Positions 8,819 to 17,542 of a stretch of 64,000 bases of DNA are shown in pieces. The stretch lies in assembly GCF_000454065.1 (NCBI RefSeq), contig NZ_KE695651.1, positions 378,258-442,257 on the forward strand. Reading direction: 5' to 3'. The notes under the pieces are model-generated. The model saw nothing but the letters and a program-made list of their open reading frames with translations, did not search any database and was not told where the DNA came from. Numbering within the stretch: the stretch's first letter is position 1; each line of letters starts with the position of its first letter. Origin of the DNA: Brevibacillus thermoruber 423 (GTDB lineage Bacteria > Bacillota > Bacilli > Brevibacillales > Brevibacillaceae). The position numbers and the translations under genes were made by a program.

Positions 8819-8839
8819 GACGTGAGGAGGAGAGTCATC

Positions 8840-9001
8840 GTGCCAAAAAGCCGACGAGCAAAAGTGACGATACGCTGCAACGTATGCGGAGAAACCTTCA
8901 CCCTTCGCGGCCGTAAAGACCCCAGCGGCGGTGTGGACACCGGCTTCAAGCAGTGCCTGTGCGACAACGACAAGCATTTCAGCATTCAGGAAGAACCCTG
9001 A
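8840..9001 (+). CDS. 53-residue zinc-ribbon-like protein
   Basis: A small frame of 53 codons beginning GTG CCA AAA AGC, with AGGAGGAGAG seven bases upstream and 21 bp behind prsW. The protein is basic at the N-terminus and carries four cysteines as CNVCG (residues 14-17) and CLC (41-43), the spacing of a small zinc ribbon. I do not recognise a family name. The well-placed ribosome-binding site and the following terminator support it as real. Confidence 0.65.
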   Translation: MPKSRRAKVTIRCNVCGETFTLRGRKDPSGGVDTGFKQCLCDNDKHFSIQEEP

Positions 9002-9083
9002 ATCGGCGCCCCCTTTGCCTCGGCGCCGGGCGGGGGCGAACATATGGAACGACGGCGGGGTGAAGCCCTGCCGCAAGCAACGG

Positions 9084-9109
9084 GGACCGGCAAACGCCGG
9101 TTCTTTTTT
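9084..9109 (+). terminator. Terminator after prsW and the small zinc protein
   Basis: Stem 9084-9091 with 9096-9103 (core ACCGGC/GCCGGT, four-base loop AAAC) followed by six T. Confidence 0.85.
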
Positions 9110-9408
9110 ACTGTCTCCACACGCTTCAACTTTCCGTACGGAAATGCATAATCCACCCTCGCTCCACTAACACTATGCAAAGATTTCATTACGTGCCAAG
9201 GGGGATGCAAACCGTGCGAACGAAGCTGATTGCGACAGGGCCTGCGCTGGCGGCAGGGGCCGGTTTTCTCCGAAAGGCCGGCGGGACTGAAGCGGAAAGC
9301 GCCCCGTTAGCGAAGGGGGAAGCGGGCCGCAGGTCAAACGGATTGACAGGCACAGCTTTTGCCGCCAGCAGAGCGGCTGGAATTGGTGAAGGGAGGATTG
9401 GATGAAAA
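9110..9408. other. 300-bp intergenic region before ypeB, no supported gene
   Basis: In Bacilli the cortex-lytic enzyme gene sleB normally lies directly upstream of ypeB. Here the interval is about 300 bp and too short for it. A 76-codon open frame (9175-9405) shows no recognisable SleB hydrolase or peptidoglycan-binding motif. I see no convincing promoter. Confidence 0.6.
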
Positions 9409-10773
9409 ATGGTATACGGAACAGTGGCGCGCGTCCTCTTTCCCGTCGCCCTGGTTGCGCTCGTCGGCGCCGGGGTGTGGGGCTATCAGGAGCACAACGA
9501 GAAGAACTCGATTTTGATCAAGGCGGAAAACCAGTATCAGCGTGCCTTTCACGAGCTGAACTACCACATCGACAACCTGCATGACGAACTGGGCAAATCG
9601 CTGGTGATCAACACCCGCAGGCAGATGACCCCCTGCCTCACCAACGTCTGGCGGCTGGCCAACGCCGCCCAGTCCGACGTCGGCCAACTGCCGCTGACCT
9701 TGATGCCGTTCAACAACACGGAAGCGTTTTTGTCCCGCGTCGCCGACTTTTCGTACAGGGTGGCGGTGCGAGATCTGGAAAAGGAGCCGCTGACAAAGAA
9801 GGAGTACCAGACGCTGAAAGACCTGCACAAACACTCCAAAAACATCCAAAACCAGCTTCGCCACGTGCAGGCCAATGTGTTTACCAAACAGCTGCGGTGG
9901 ATGGACGTGGAGACGGCGCTGGCTTCGGACGACAAAAAGTCGGACAATACGATTATCGACGGGTTCCGCACGATTGAAAAAAACATGTCAGAGAACCCCG
10001 AGATCGACTGGGGCGTCGGTATTCGAAGCCTGGAAACAAAAAAGCAGCAGCGGATCAAAGGGATCGACGGCAAGCCGATTGACAAGGAAGAGGCGAAGCG
10101 GATCGCGCTGGCCTTTACGGGACTGAATCCCGCGGAAGCGAAGGTCGAGGTGGACGAAAACGGCAAGGCCGAAGGGTACTCCGCCTACAGTGTCCGGATT
10201 ACCTCCAAGAAAGCGGGCGCCCCGATCAACATGGATGTGACGAAGCGGGGCGGAAAGGTCGCCTGGCTGATGAACGAACGGGAAGTCGGCGAAGAACGCA
10301 TCGGCCTGGACGAAGCGGAGGCAAGCGCGCGCAAGTTTTTGCGTGCCCACGGCTTCGGCGACATGGTGGTGGCGGAGAGCGACAGCTATGACAGGCTCGG
10401 CATCTTTACCTTCGTGCCGGAGCAAAACGGGGTGCGCCTCAACCCCGATGCGGTCACGGTCAAAACGGCGCTGGACAACGGCACCGTGATCGCGTTCAAT
10501 GCGACCGAGTACCTGTTCAATCACAAGCCACGCAAGCTGCCTGAGCCGCGCGTGACCAAGGAGCAGGCGAGGGCCAAGGTGAATCCCGGCGTCAAGGTGA
10601 CGAGACAGCGCCTGGCCTTGATCGAGAGCAAAAACGACGGCAAGGACGTGCTGTGCTGGGAACTCACCGGGACGTATGACAACAGCACCTACACGGTTTA
10701 CATCAACGCCCTGACCGGAGATGAGGAAGAAGTCGTAAAAATGGACACCGGTGCGGAAGGGGAAGCGGGATAA
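9409..10773 (+). CDS. ypeB: Germination protein YpeB
   Basis: A 454-residue spore protein. It has an N-terminal membrane anchor (about residues 6-24), an alpha-helical N-terminal domain, and three PepSY-like C-terminal domains visible as repeated GKPIDKEEAKRIALAF, IGLDEAEASARKFL and VTKEQARAKVNPGVKV blocks. YpeB is needed for stable incorporation of the cortex lytic enzyme SleB in spores, and its PepSY domains restrain SleB. Length matches B. subtilis YpeB (450). Start at ATG 9409 (GGGAGG twelve bases upstream); ATG 9402 is out of frame. Its usual partner gene sleB is not adjacent. Confidence 0.92.
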   Translation: MVYGTVARVLFPVALVALVGAGVWGYQEHNEKNSILIKAENQYQRAFHELNYHIDNLHDELGKSLVINTRRQMTPCLTNVWRLANAAQSDVGQLPLTLMPFNNTEAFLSRVADFSYRVAVRDLEKEPLTKKEYQTLKDLHKHSKNIQNQLRHVQANVFTKQLRWMDVETALASDDKKSDNTIIDGFRTIEKNMSENPEIDWGVGIRSLETKKQQRIKGIDGKPIDKEEAKRIALAFTGLNPAEAKVEVDENGKAEGYSAYSVRITSKKAGAPINMDVTKRGGKVAWLMNEREVGEERIGLDEAEASARKFLRAHGFGDMVVAESDSYDRLGIFTFVPEQNGVRLNPDAVTVKTALDNGTVIAFNATEYLFNHKPRKLPEPRVTKEQARAKVNPGVKVTRQRLALIESKNDGKDVLCWELTGTYDNSTYTVYINALTGDEEEVVKMDTGAEGEAG

Positions 10774-10790
10774 TTCCCCCTCGCCGCCGA

Positions 10791-10826
10791 ATAGGGAAAG
10801 ACGGGGACGTCCGGCTTTCCCTATTT
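10791..10826 (+). terminator. Terminator after ypeB
   Basis: A 10-bp inverted repeat ATAGGGAAAG/CTTTCCCTAT (10791-10800 with 10815-10824), with further GC pairing inside the loop. The T-run is short. Confidence 0.65.
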
Positions 10827-10889
10827 GCCGTTTCCAAAGAAAACAGGTTATAATAAAAAGGAGAGGAGAAAAGGGGGAACGTTCCGTAC

Positions 10890-11573
10890 ATGATGCTGCC
10901 ACGAATTGGACAAACACTCCGCCTGAGCCTCGTCCACGCTTCCGAAGAGCGAAAGGGCCAGACGTTCAAGACCCGGGTCGCCGATCTGAAGGAGCAAATC
11001 GTCGTCATCGAGCTTCCGACCAGTGAAAAGACGGGCAGAACCGGCCCCTTTCCTGCAGGGACCGAATGCGACGTATGGTACATAGGGGACGACGGCACCC
11101 GTTACGAGTTCCGCACTGTCATAATCGGCAGGCAAAACGAAAACATTCCCGTCCTGCTGATGAGGCTGCCGGAAAAAAACGCGGTCAAACGAACGCAGCG
11201 GCGCCATTACCTGCGCATCAACACGGCGGTGGAAATTGCCGTCAAAACGACGGACCCCATCCGGCGCTACCATTTTCTCGCGCGGACCATCGATCTGAGC
11301 GGGGGCGGCATCTCGTTTACGTGCGCAGCATCCTACCGGCTGCAGGAAAAAGACCGGCTGCAGGTGTGGATGTCCCTGCCCGGCAAAACCGGACAGGTGC
11401 AGCACGCCTTTGCCGAAGTGGAAATCGTCCGCTGCCATCCCGCGGAGGAAAAGGGGCTGCATCAGTGGATCTCCGGGAAGTTCGTGCAGATCAGCGAAGC
11501 GGACCGGGCCAAAATCGTCCGCGCCTGTTACGAACGGCAGCTTGATTTGCGGAAAAAGGGTGTACTCGATTGA
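10890..11573 (+). CDS. motI: PilZ-domain flagellar brake protein (YpfA/MotI-like)
   Basis: A 227-residue cytosolic c-di-GMP receptor. The N-terminal YcgR-like domain (about residues 1-98) is followed by a PilZ domain (about 100-215) with the c-di-GMP-binding motifs intact: RHYLR (R105, R109) and DLSGGG (D135, S137, G140). In B. subtilis the homologue (YpfA, also DgrA/MotI) binds c-di-GMP and disengages the flagellar motor. Order ypeB-ypfA-ypfB-cmk is conserved here. Start at ATG 10890; a second Met follows immediately. Confidence 0.88.
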   Translation: MMLPRIGQTLRLSLVHASEERKGQTFKTRVADLKEQIVVIELPTSEKTGRTGPFPAGTECDVWYIGDDGTRYEFRTVIIGRQNENIPVLLMRLPEKNAVKRTQRRHYLRINTAVEIAVKTTDPIRRYHFLARTIDLSGGGISFTCAASYRLQEKDRLQVWMSLPGKTGQVQHAFAEVEIVRCHPAEEKGLHQWISGKFVQISEADRAKIVRACYERQLDLRKKGVLD

Positions 11574-11599
11574 CGGTAACGAGGGAAGGATGACCCCCG

Positions 11600-11782
11600 A
11601 TGGCCAACGACTTCAACGAGCGCTATCGCCGTTTCTCCCGGCGGGTGGAAAAGGGAATCATCGCGCTGATCGCCATCAGCTTCATCATGCTGACGTTCGG
11701 GGAGCTGCTGATCGAGCTTGAACCGGTTCGCGCCTTTTTCGTGGAGACCCACCGGCTGGAAGGTGTGCCGGGACAGCCCTAA
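11600..11782 (+). CDS. ypfB: YpfB-like small membrane protein (DUF5359)
   Basis: A 60-residue protein with a charged N-terminus (NERYRRFSRRVEKG) and one membrane helix at about residues 19-38. It lies 26 bp after the PilZ gene and before cmk, as ypfB does in B. subtilis. Function unknown. GAGGGAAGGA lies nine bases before ATG 11600. Confidence 0.72.
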   Translation: MANDFNERYRRFSRRVEKGIIALIAISFIMLTFGELLIELEPVRAFFVETHRLEGVPGQP

Positions 11783-11786
11783 AGGT

Positions 11787-11815
11787 TTGCGCATGCTTCC
11801 ATACTATGGTACTAT
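11787..11815 (+). promoter_or_regulatory. Candidate sigma-A promoter for cmk
   Basis: TTGCGC, 17 bp, TACTAT, in the 147-bp gap before cmk. Both boxes are imperfect. Confidence 0.35.
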
Positions 11816-11929
11816 TAAAGATAACATAGAGAGTGGCGACGACGCGAAAGGGGCTTCGACAGAAGCTTTTCTTGTTTCTATTTTTCTTCTTTTCTTCCAG
11901 GACTTTCATACATAGCAGGTGAGAACAGA

Positions 11930-12601
11930 ATGAACATTGCAATCGACGGTCCGGCCGGGGCGGGCAAAAGCACCGTTGCCCAGCAGGTGGCGAAACGGCT
12001 GGCATACCTGTATATCGACACGGGCTCGATGTACAGGGCGCTGGCGTGGGCGGTGCTGAACAACCGCGTCCCGATCGACGACGAAGCGGCGGTGTCCGGA
12101 CTGCTGCGGGAAAGCGAAATCCGGCTCGAACGGGAACGCGACAGCCAGCGCGTGTTCTGGAACGGTCAGGACATCACCGATCAGATCCGCACGCCCGAAG
12201 TGAGCCAGTACGCGTCCATCGTCGCCAGCTACCCGTCCGTGCGGGAGCAGATGCTGGTGCTGCAGCGTCAAATGGCAGCAGGCGGCAACGTCGTCATGGA
12301 CGGCAGGGACATCGGTACCCACGTGCTGCCGGATGCCGATGTAAAAATCTTCTTGACGGCTTCCACCCGGGAGCGTGCCGAGCGGCGGTTGAAAGAACTG
12401 CTGGCGAAGGGGCACCAAACCGATCTGGCCACGCTGGAAGCGGAAATCGCCGAGCGGGACAAACGGGACATGGAGCGGGAAGCGGCTCCCCTGCGCCAGG
12501 CGGACGACGCCGTGCTGGTGGACACGACAGGGATGACGATCGATCAGGTCGTGGAGCGAATCTTGAAAATTTGCGAACGGTCGGGTGAGTCGATACAGTG
12601 A
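11930..12601 (+). CDS. cmk: Cytidylate (CMP/dCMP) kinase
   Basis: A 223-residue nucleoside monophosphate kinase phosphorylating CMP and dCMP with ATP. The P-loop is GPAGAGKST (residues 7-15), followed by the CMP-binding IDTGSMYRALAW and VMDGRDIGTHVLPDAD stretches and a lid region rich in Arg. Length fits the family (about 224). The TGA stop overlaps the GTG start of plsC, so the two are coupled. Confidence 0.96.
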   Translation: MNIAIDGPAGAGKSTVAQQVAKRLAYLYIDTGSMYRALAWAVLNNRVPIDDEAAVSGLLRESEIRLERERDSQRVFWNGQDITDQIRTPEVSQYASIVASYPSVREQMLVLQRQMAAGGNVVMDGRDIGTHVLPDADVKIFLTASTRERAERRLKELLAKGHQTDLATLEAEIAERDKRDMEREAAPLRQADDAVLVDTTGMTIDQVVERILKICERSGESIQ

Positions 12602-13194
12602 GCACTTATCGTTTTTTCCGAGGCCTGTTCCGCGCCATATTTTCCATCGTCTTTCGTTGGCAAGTAATCGGTGCGGAACATATACCTAAGGAAGGCCCTG
12701 TTATTCTCTGCGCCAATCACATCTCGCTCTGGGACCCGCCCCTTTTGGGTGCGGGAATCGACCGGCCGGTGCACTTCATGGCGAAAGAGGAGCTGTTCCG
12801 CATCCCGGTCCTCTCCTACTTCATCACCAAGTTCGGCGCTTTTCCCGTCAAGCGGGGGGCTGGCGACCGCGCCGCCATCCGCACGGCCCTCAAGTTGCTG
12901 GAAGATGGAAAAATCTTCGGAATTTTTCCGGAGGGGACCCGCAGCAAAACGGGGAAACTGGGACCGGGCATGCCCGGAGCGGCCATGTTTGCCCTGAAAT
13001 CGGAGGCCGTGGTGATACCGGTGGCGATTGTCGGCCCGTACAGGTGGTTCCGCCCGGTCAAGATCGTGTACGGCGCGCCCATCGACTTATCCGCCCAGCG
13101 TACAGCCAAACCGGGGTCCGACACCCTCAAGGAGACGACCGACCTGATCATGTCGCACATTCAGTCGCTGCTTGATCAGCACCGTTCATCGTGA
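12598..13194 (+). CDS. plsC: 1-acyl-sn-glycerol-3-phosphate acyltransferase
   Basis: A 198-residue membrane-associated acyltransferase that makes phosphatidic acid from lysophosphatidic acid. The catalytic HX4D motif is NHISLWDP (H41, D46), with the substrate-binding FPEGTRSKTG block at about residues 110-119. It starts at a GTG overlapping the cmk stop. With plsY at 18872 the window holds the last two of the three acylation steps of phospholipid synthesis. Confidence 0.93.
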   Translation: MSTYRFFRGLFRAIFSIVFRWQVIGAEHIPKEGPVILCANHISLWDPPLLGAGIDRPVHFMAKEELFRIPVLSYFITKFGAFPVKRGAGDRAAIRTALKLLEDGKIFGIFPEGTRSKTGKLGPGMPGAAMFALKSEAVVIPVAIVGPYRWFRPVKIVYGAPIDLSAQRTAKPGSDTLKETTDLIMSHIQSLLDQHRSS

Positions 13195-13350
13195 GGCGGT
13201 ATAGAAATAACAAAGGGTAGAATACTAATTCTGCTGGAACTTCTTGGCTTGTCAACTAACTGCTAGCCTACCGGCGGTAGTTAAAAATATACTGCTCCCG
13301 CTTCTTTTTAGACAGCATGGGACTGGATGGTATTTAAGGAGGTTTTATTC

Positions 13351-14523
13351 ATGATGGAAGAAAGCAACGTAAGCCTGACGGATGCAACAACCATTTCCGT
13401 AGGGGATGTAGTGAAGGCTACCGTCACCAAGGTGGAAGACAAACAGGCCTTGGTAGACGTAGGCTACAAATACGACGGCCTGATTCCGATCAGCGAGCTC
13501 TCTCCGCTGCACGTGGAGAAAGTATCCGACGTGGTCTCCGTCGGCGACACCTTTGACGTAAAGGTGCTGAAGCTGAACGACGAGAAAGAAGAGCTGGTCG
13601 TATCCAAGAAAGCCGTCGCCATGGAAGCGGCGTGGGCGGACCTGGAGAAAAAAATGGAATCCGGCGAAATCATTGAAGCCGAAATCAAGGAAGTGGTCAA
13701 AGGCGGTCTCGTCGTGGACGTAGGCGTGCGCGGCTTCATTCCGGCCTCCATGGTGGAACGCTACTTCGTGGAAGACTTCTCCGATTACAAAGGGAAGACG
13801 CTGCGGCTGAAAGTGGTGGAGATGGACAAGGACAAGAACAAAGTGATCCTGTCCCACAAAGCGGTGCTGGAAGAAGAAGCGAAACAGCAAAAACAATCCG
13901 TACTGGAACGCCTGCAGCCGGGCCAAGTGCTGGAGGGAACGGTACAGCGCATGACCGACTTCGGCGTGTTCGTCGACATCGGCGGGGTAGACGGACTGGT
14001 TCACGTGTCCGAACTGGCTTGGCACCGCGTGGAAAAACCGTCCGACGTGGTGAAGGAAGGCGACAAGGTACAGGTGAAAGTGCTGAAAGTCGACAAGGAA
14101 AACGAGCGCATCAGCCTGAGCATCAAGGAAACCCAGCCGGGTCCCTGGGCAAAGGTAGGCGAACAGTTCAAGCAGGGAGATGTCGTGACCGGTACCGTGA
14201 AACGCCTCGTCTCCTTTGGCGCTTTCGTGGAGATCGCGCCGGGCGTCGAGGGACTGGTGCACATCTCGCAAATCGCCAACCGCCGCGTCGCAACGCCGGG
14301 TGAAGTGCTGAAGGAAGGCCAAGAGGTGCAGGTGAAGGTACTGGATGTCGTTCCCTCCGAGCAGCGCGTCAGCCTCAGCATTCGCGCCGTCGAAGAGGAA
14401 CGCGCCGAGCAGGCGGAGCGCGCCAGCAAGCGGGAACAGCAGCAGTTCCAGCAGGAAAACAACCAGCCGCTGGGCGTTACGCTGGGCGAACTGTTCGGCG
14501 ATCTGAAAGAAAAATTGAAGTAA
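13351..14523 (+). CDS. ypfD: S1 RNA-binding domain protein (ribosomal protein S1 homologue, YpfD)
   Basis: A 390-residue protein made of four S1 domains (roughly residues 15-85, 100-168, 186-255 and 272-341), then a Glu/Gln-rich tail. It corresponds to the short Bacillus S1 homologue rather than the six-domain E. coli RpsA. Start at ATG 13351 with AAGGAGG eight bases upstream; an in-frame ATG at 13354 is also possible. The 156-bp leader after plsC contains a short CTACC/GGTAG hairpin (13268-13280) that I do not interpret. Confidence 0.92.
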   Translation: MMEESNVSLTDATTISVGDVVKATVTKVEDKQALVDVGYKYDGLIPISELSPLHVEKVSDVVSVGDTFDVKVLKLNDEKEELVVSKKAVAMEAAWADLEKKMESGEIIEAEIKEVVKGGLVVDVGVRGFIPASMVERYFVEDFSDYKGKTLRLKVVEMDKDKNKVILSHKAVLEEEAKQQKQSVLERLQPGQVLEGTVQRMTDFGVFVDIGGVDGLVHVSELAWHRVEKPSDVVKEGDKVQVKVLKVDKENERISLSIKETQPGPWAKVGEQFKQGDVVTGTVKRLVSFGAFVEIAPGVEGLVHISQIANRRVATPGEVLKEGQEVQVKVLDVVPSEQRVSLSIRAVEEERAEQAERASKREQQQFQQENNQPLGVTLGELFGDLKEKLK

Positions 14524-14531
14524 GAACCGAG

Positions 14532-14559
14532 GGGATACGCGCAGGCGTATCCCTTTTTT
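14532..14559 (+). terminator. Terminator after ypfD
   Basis: GGGATACGC/GCGTATCCC stem (14532-14540 with 14545-14553), four-base loop, six T. Confidence 0.93.
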
Positions 14560-14624
14560 CAGGTCCGGTCCGCCGTGGGCGCTGCCCATGACGGACGGGG
14601 ATAGCAGTGGAACGGGAGGCGGAC

Positions 14625-15689
14625 ATGGAGCGAGCGAAGCGAAAAATGGAGCACATCGAGTACGCGTTGGCGACGGCGGACGCGAAGGGAAACGCCTGGG
14701 ACGATCTGTCGTTTGTGCCAAACAGTTTACCGAATATATCTTATGGTAACACGAAATTGGAGACGGACCTCCCGCCGTTTCGCCTCTCGTCCCCCTTCCT
14801 GATCAATGCGATGACAGGGGGAGCGGCCGCCGCCACCGAGATCAACCGGCTGCTGGCGATCGTCGCCCGGGAAAAGGGACTGGCGATGGCCGTGGGGTCG
14901 CAAATGGCGGCGCTGCGCGATCCGGCCGTGGTGGAGAGCTACGCGGTGGTGCGCCGGGAAAATCCGGACGGCATCGTGTTTGCCAATCTGGGGGCGGAAG
15001 CGACGGTGGAACAGGCGCAGCGCGCGGTGGAGATGATTCGCGCCGACGGCCTGCAGATTCATCTCAACGTCATGCAGGAACTGCTGATGCCGGAGGGAGA
15101 CCGCGATTTTACCGGCTATCTGGAACGGATTCGGGCGATTCGCGAGGCGGTCGGCGTTCCGGTGATCGTCAAGGAAGTGGGGTTTGGCATGTCCCGCCGT
15201 TCGATCGAGCAGGTGGCTTCCGCCGGTGTCTCGATCATCGACGTAGGCGGCAGGGGCGGCACCAATTTTGCAAAAGTGGAGAATCAGCGCCATCCAGCGC
15301 CGCTGCCGATGTTTGAAAGCTGGGGGCTGTCGACGCCGGAGAGCTTGCTGGAAGCGGATGCCTGCCGCCTGGATGGCGTCCGTCTGATCGCAACAGGCGG
15401 GATCCGGCACGGGCTGGATGCGGCCAAGGCGCTGGCGTTGGGCGCTTCCGCCGTGGGCGTGGCGGGCGCCCTCTTGCGCCTGGTGACACACGAGACGCTG
15501 GAGGCGTGCCTCGCTGCTGTCGACGCCTGGCATCATCAACTGCGGGTGGCGATGACGGCGCTGGGTGCGGCGGAGCCGGCCGATTTGCGGCGGATTCCGG
15601 TATTGATCACGGGGATGACGGCGGAGCGGGCGCGGCTGCGCGGCCGCGAACCGGAGCGCTACGCCCGGCGGGACGAGGAGCCGCTCTGA
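14625..15689 (+). CDS. fni: Type 2 isopentenyl-diphosphate delta-isomerase
   Basis: A 354-residue FMN-dependent enzyme interconverting IPP and DMAPP. Characteristic stretches are INAMTGG, AVGSQMAAL, QIHLNVMQE, VIVKEVGFGMS and DVGGRGGTNF. Start at ATG 14625 (GGGAGG five bases upstream), because it yields MERAKRKMEHIEYAL, aligning with the N-terminus of B. subtilis Fni; a GTG six codons earlier is less likely. It supplies allylic primer for the polyprenyl synthase encoded by hepS/hepT. Confidence 0.93.
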   Translation: MERAKRKMEHIEYALATADAKGNAWDDLSFVPNSLPNISYGNTKLETDLPPFRLSSPFLINAMTGGAAAATEINRLLAIVAREKGLAMAVGSQMAALRDPAVVESYAVVRRENPDGIVFANLGAEATVEQAQRAVEMIRADGLQIHLNVMQELLMPEGDRDFTGYLERIRAIREAVGVPVIVKEVGFGMSRRSIEQVASAGVSIIDVGGRGGTNFAKVENQRHPAPLPMFESWGLSTPESLLEADACRLDGVRLIATGGIRHGLDAAKALALGASAVGVAGALLRLVTHETLEACLAAVDAWHHQLRVAMTALGAAEPADLRRIPVLITGMTAERARLRGREPERYARRDEEPL

Positions 15690-15755
15690 TTCACTCATGA
15701 AAGGCCGCTGGATGAGGCATACTTTGGAAGACACCCGCAACGTGAGGAGATGGAC

Positions 15756-16391
15756 ATGAACGAGGGAACGCTTGCGATCCTCATCCAGTGGTGTTTTCTC
15801 TGTCTCGTCTGGATGGGCAGTTTCGACCGGCCGCTGAAGCGCTGGGGCCTGACGCGCGCGGGCACCCTGGCCGTGCTCGCCGCGTTTCTCGTCTGCACGT
15901 TTGTCAGTTGGCAGCTCACTTTTCTTCCCCTGCAGGTCAGCCTCAGCGGAACGATTCTGCCTCTTCTCTGCGGCGGTTGGTTGTACGGCCGGCTGGCCGA
16001 AGACAAGCGCCGCCTCCATTTGCTGGCCGGAGCCGCTGTTGGCATGACGCTGTTCTGGCTGCGCTGGCTCTTTTTTACCGACCCGGTTCTGCAGGTGTGG
16101 GACGAAGCGGTCCTCCTGCCGGCGGCGGCGGTGCTGGCCGTGTTCGCCATCGCCCGCAGCGGACTGGCCCGCCTCTATTTGCTCGCCGTTTCCCTTCCCG
16201 GTGCCGATGTGCTGTACGCGCTCTATGTGTGGAGGCTGTCGGGGACCTGCGAGATCGGCGGCGGATATGCCCAGGATCTGCTGTGGAGCGCTGCCTCGCT
16301 CTGGACCCTGACCGGTTCGGTGCTGGCGGCGGCCAGACGGCTGTTTGGATACCGGGAGACAGAATCGTCCCATTCCGATACGCACAGGTGA
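15756..16391 (+). CDS. YphA-like polytopic membrane protein
   Basis: A 211-residue protein with hydrophobic segments covering most of the sequence (about six helices). It holds the place of B. subtilis yphA between fni and the YIEGIA gene. I see no catalytic motif. Start at ATG 15756, six bases after GTGAGGAG; the ATG at 15750 would abut that site. Its TGA overlaps the next ATG (TGATG). Confidence 0.65.
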   Translation: MNEGTLAILIQWCFLCLVWMGSFDRPLKRWGLTRAGTLAVLAAFLVCTFVSWQLTFLPLQVSLSGTILPLLCGGWLYGRLAEDKRRLHLLAGAAVGMTLFWLRWLFFTDPVLQVWDEAVLLPAAAVLAVFAIARSGLARLYLLAVSLPGADVLYALYVWRLSGTCEIGGGYAQDLLWSAASLWTLTGSVLAAARRLFGYRETESSHSDTHR

Positions 16392-17302
16392 TGCCGATGT
16401 TTCGAGAACTGTTTGCCAATGAGTATGTCATTCCGCTGGCGCTCGGGTTGGGCTTCGGCATTCTCTGCCGGCTGTACCTGCTTCGCACCGACTACCGGCA
16501 GTATCCGACCTTTCCCCACGGCAAGATCATCCACATTTCCCTCGGCGTCATCGCGTCCGCGCTGGGGTCGCTGGCCGTGCCGTCGCTGTTGAAGCAGGAC
16601 TACACCGCCGTCACGTTTCTGACCGTGGCGGCCCAACAGTTTCGCGACGTCCGCAACATGGAGCGGACGACGCTGACGGAGATCGACAAGCGGGAGCTGG
16701 TTCCGCGGGGCGGGCCGTACATCGAGGGGATTGCGATGGTGTTCGAAGGGCGCAACTACCTGGTCATCTTCACCTCGCTGGTGACGACGTTTGCCACCGT
16801 GCTGTTCAACTGGTGGGGAGGCTGCCTGGTGGGGATCGCGGCACTGGTCATCTCGCGCCTGCTCAAATCCGGCCAAACGCTCGCCAGCATTGTGGAGGTA
16901 CAGCCGGCGGAGGTTCGGGTGGAGGGGAAAAACCTGTACGTGGGCGACATTTACATCATGAACGTCGGCTTGACAAACGCCCAGGAGCTCATCCAGAAAC
17001 GGGGCATGGGCTTCATTCTGGTGCCCAAGGATGACAACGCCACCGTCTCGATTGCCCATCCGGGCCAGCGGCAGGCGATTTTGCACGACGTGGCGACGCA
17101 GATGGGCGTTTTTACCGACGAGGGGGAGCCGTCGCTCACGCCGCTGGTGAAACGGGATCTGGAGACGGGCCGATTGGGCGTGTTTTTGCTGCCGCAGGTG
17201 CGCAGTCACGAGCGGGCCAAAGCGGTCATCGAAGCGGTGCCGATTCTGGAGAGCGTCTATCGGATGCCGAAAGAGGCACCTCCAGTCGAACAGGGAGGGT
17301 AG
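16391..17302 (+). CDS. YIEGIA family protein
   Basis: A 303-residue membrane protein. It has N-terminal hydrophobic segments (about residues 11-27 and 45-65), the name-giving GPYIEGIAMV motif near residue 118, further hydrophobic stretches at about 130-160, and a soluble C-terminal domain. The family is restricted to spore-formers and is annotated with a small capping partner, which follows directly. The start ATG overlaps the preceding stop. Function is unknown. Confidence 0.82.
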   Translation: MPMFRELFANEYVIPLALGLGFGILCRLYLLRTDYRQYPTFPHGKIIHISLGVIASALGSLAVPSLLKQDYTAVTFLTVAAQQFRDVRNMERTTLTEIDKRELVPRGGPYIEGIAMVFEGRNYLVIFTSLVTTFATVLFNWWGGCLVGIAALVISRLLKSGQTLASIVEVQPAEVRVEGKNLYVGDIYIMNVGLTNAQELIQKRGMGFILVPKDDNATVSIAHPGQRQAILHDVATQMGVFTDEGEPSLTPLVKRDLETGRLGVFLLPQVRSHERAKAVIEAVPILESVYRMPKEAPPVEQGG

Positions 17303-17306
17303 GGCC

Positions 17307-17489
17307 ATGTCCGCCAGGATCGTAGCGGTGGTCACCACCAACAAAGAGCACGTCGCCGGGGGCGTTCCCGTTTTCGTCGTCCCCAGCCGGGAGCGAATGC
17401 AGCAGACGGCGTTTACGCTGGAAAAAGTGCTGGACGCGATGGTGCACGAATTGGATGACGAGACCCTGATCGTTGTTCGTCACAAGTAG
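17307..17489 (+). CDS. Capping complex subunit for YIEGIA
   Basis: A 60-residue soluble protein (starts MSARIVAVVTTNKEHVAGG) matching the small partner annotated beside YIEGIA proteins in Bacilli. It lies four bases after the YIEGIA gene, with GGGAGGGTAGGG as ribosome-binding site. Role inferred from pairing only. Confidence 0.75.
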   Translation: MSARIVAVVTTNKEHVAGGVPVFVVPSRERMQQTAFTLEKVLDAMVHELDDETLIVVRHK

Positions 17490-17493
17490 AGTG

Positions 17494-17502
17494 TGGTATG
17501 AT
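17494..17502 (+). promoter_or_regulatory. Extended -10 promoter for der
   Basis: TGgTATGAT starts 49 bases before the der ATG, with weak TTGTTC (17473-17478) as possible -35. The 12 bases GTGTGGTATGAT recur exactly upstream of hepS. Confidence 0.5.
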
Positions 17503-17542
17503 TAGCTAGTCAAAACAGATATGAGAGAGAGTGTTGTCAACT

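Noticed and set aside
9175-9405. A 76-codon open frame upstream of ypeB, considered as a sleB remnant.
   Set aside because: No SleB motif or clear ribosome-binding site can be recognised.
15788-16390. An in-frame N-terminal extension of the YIEGIA protein.
   Set aside because: It overlaps the yphA-like gene in another frame and reads as Arg/Pro-rich shadow sequence; the ATG at 16391 fits the family.
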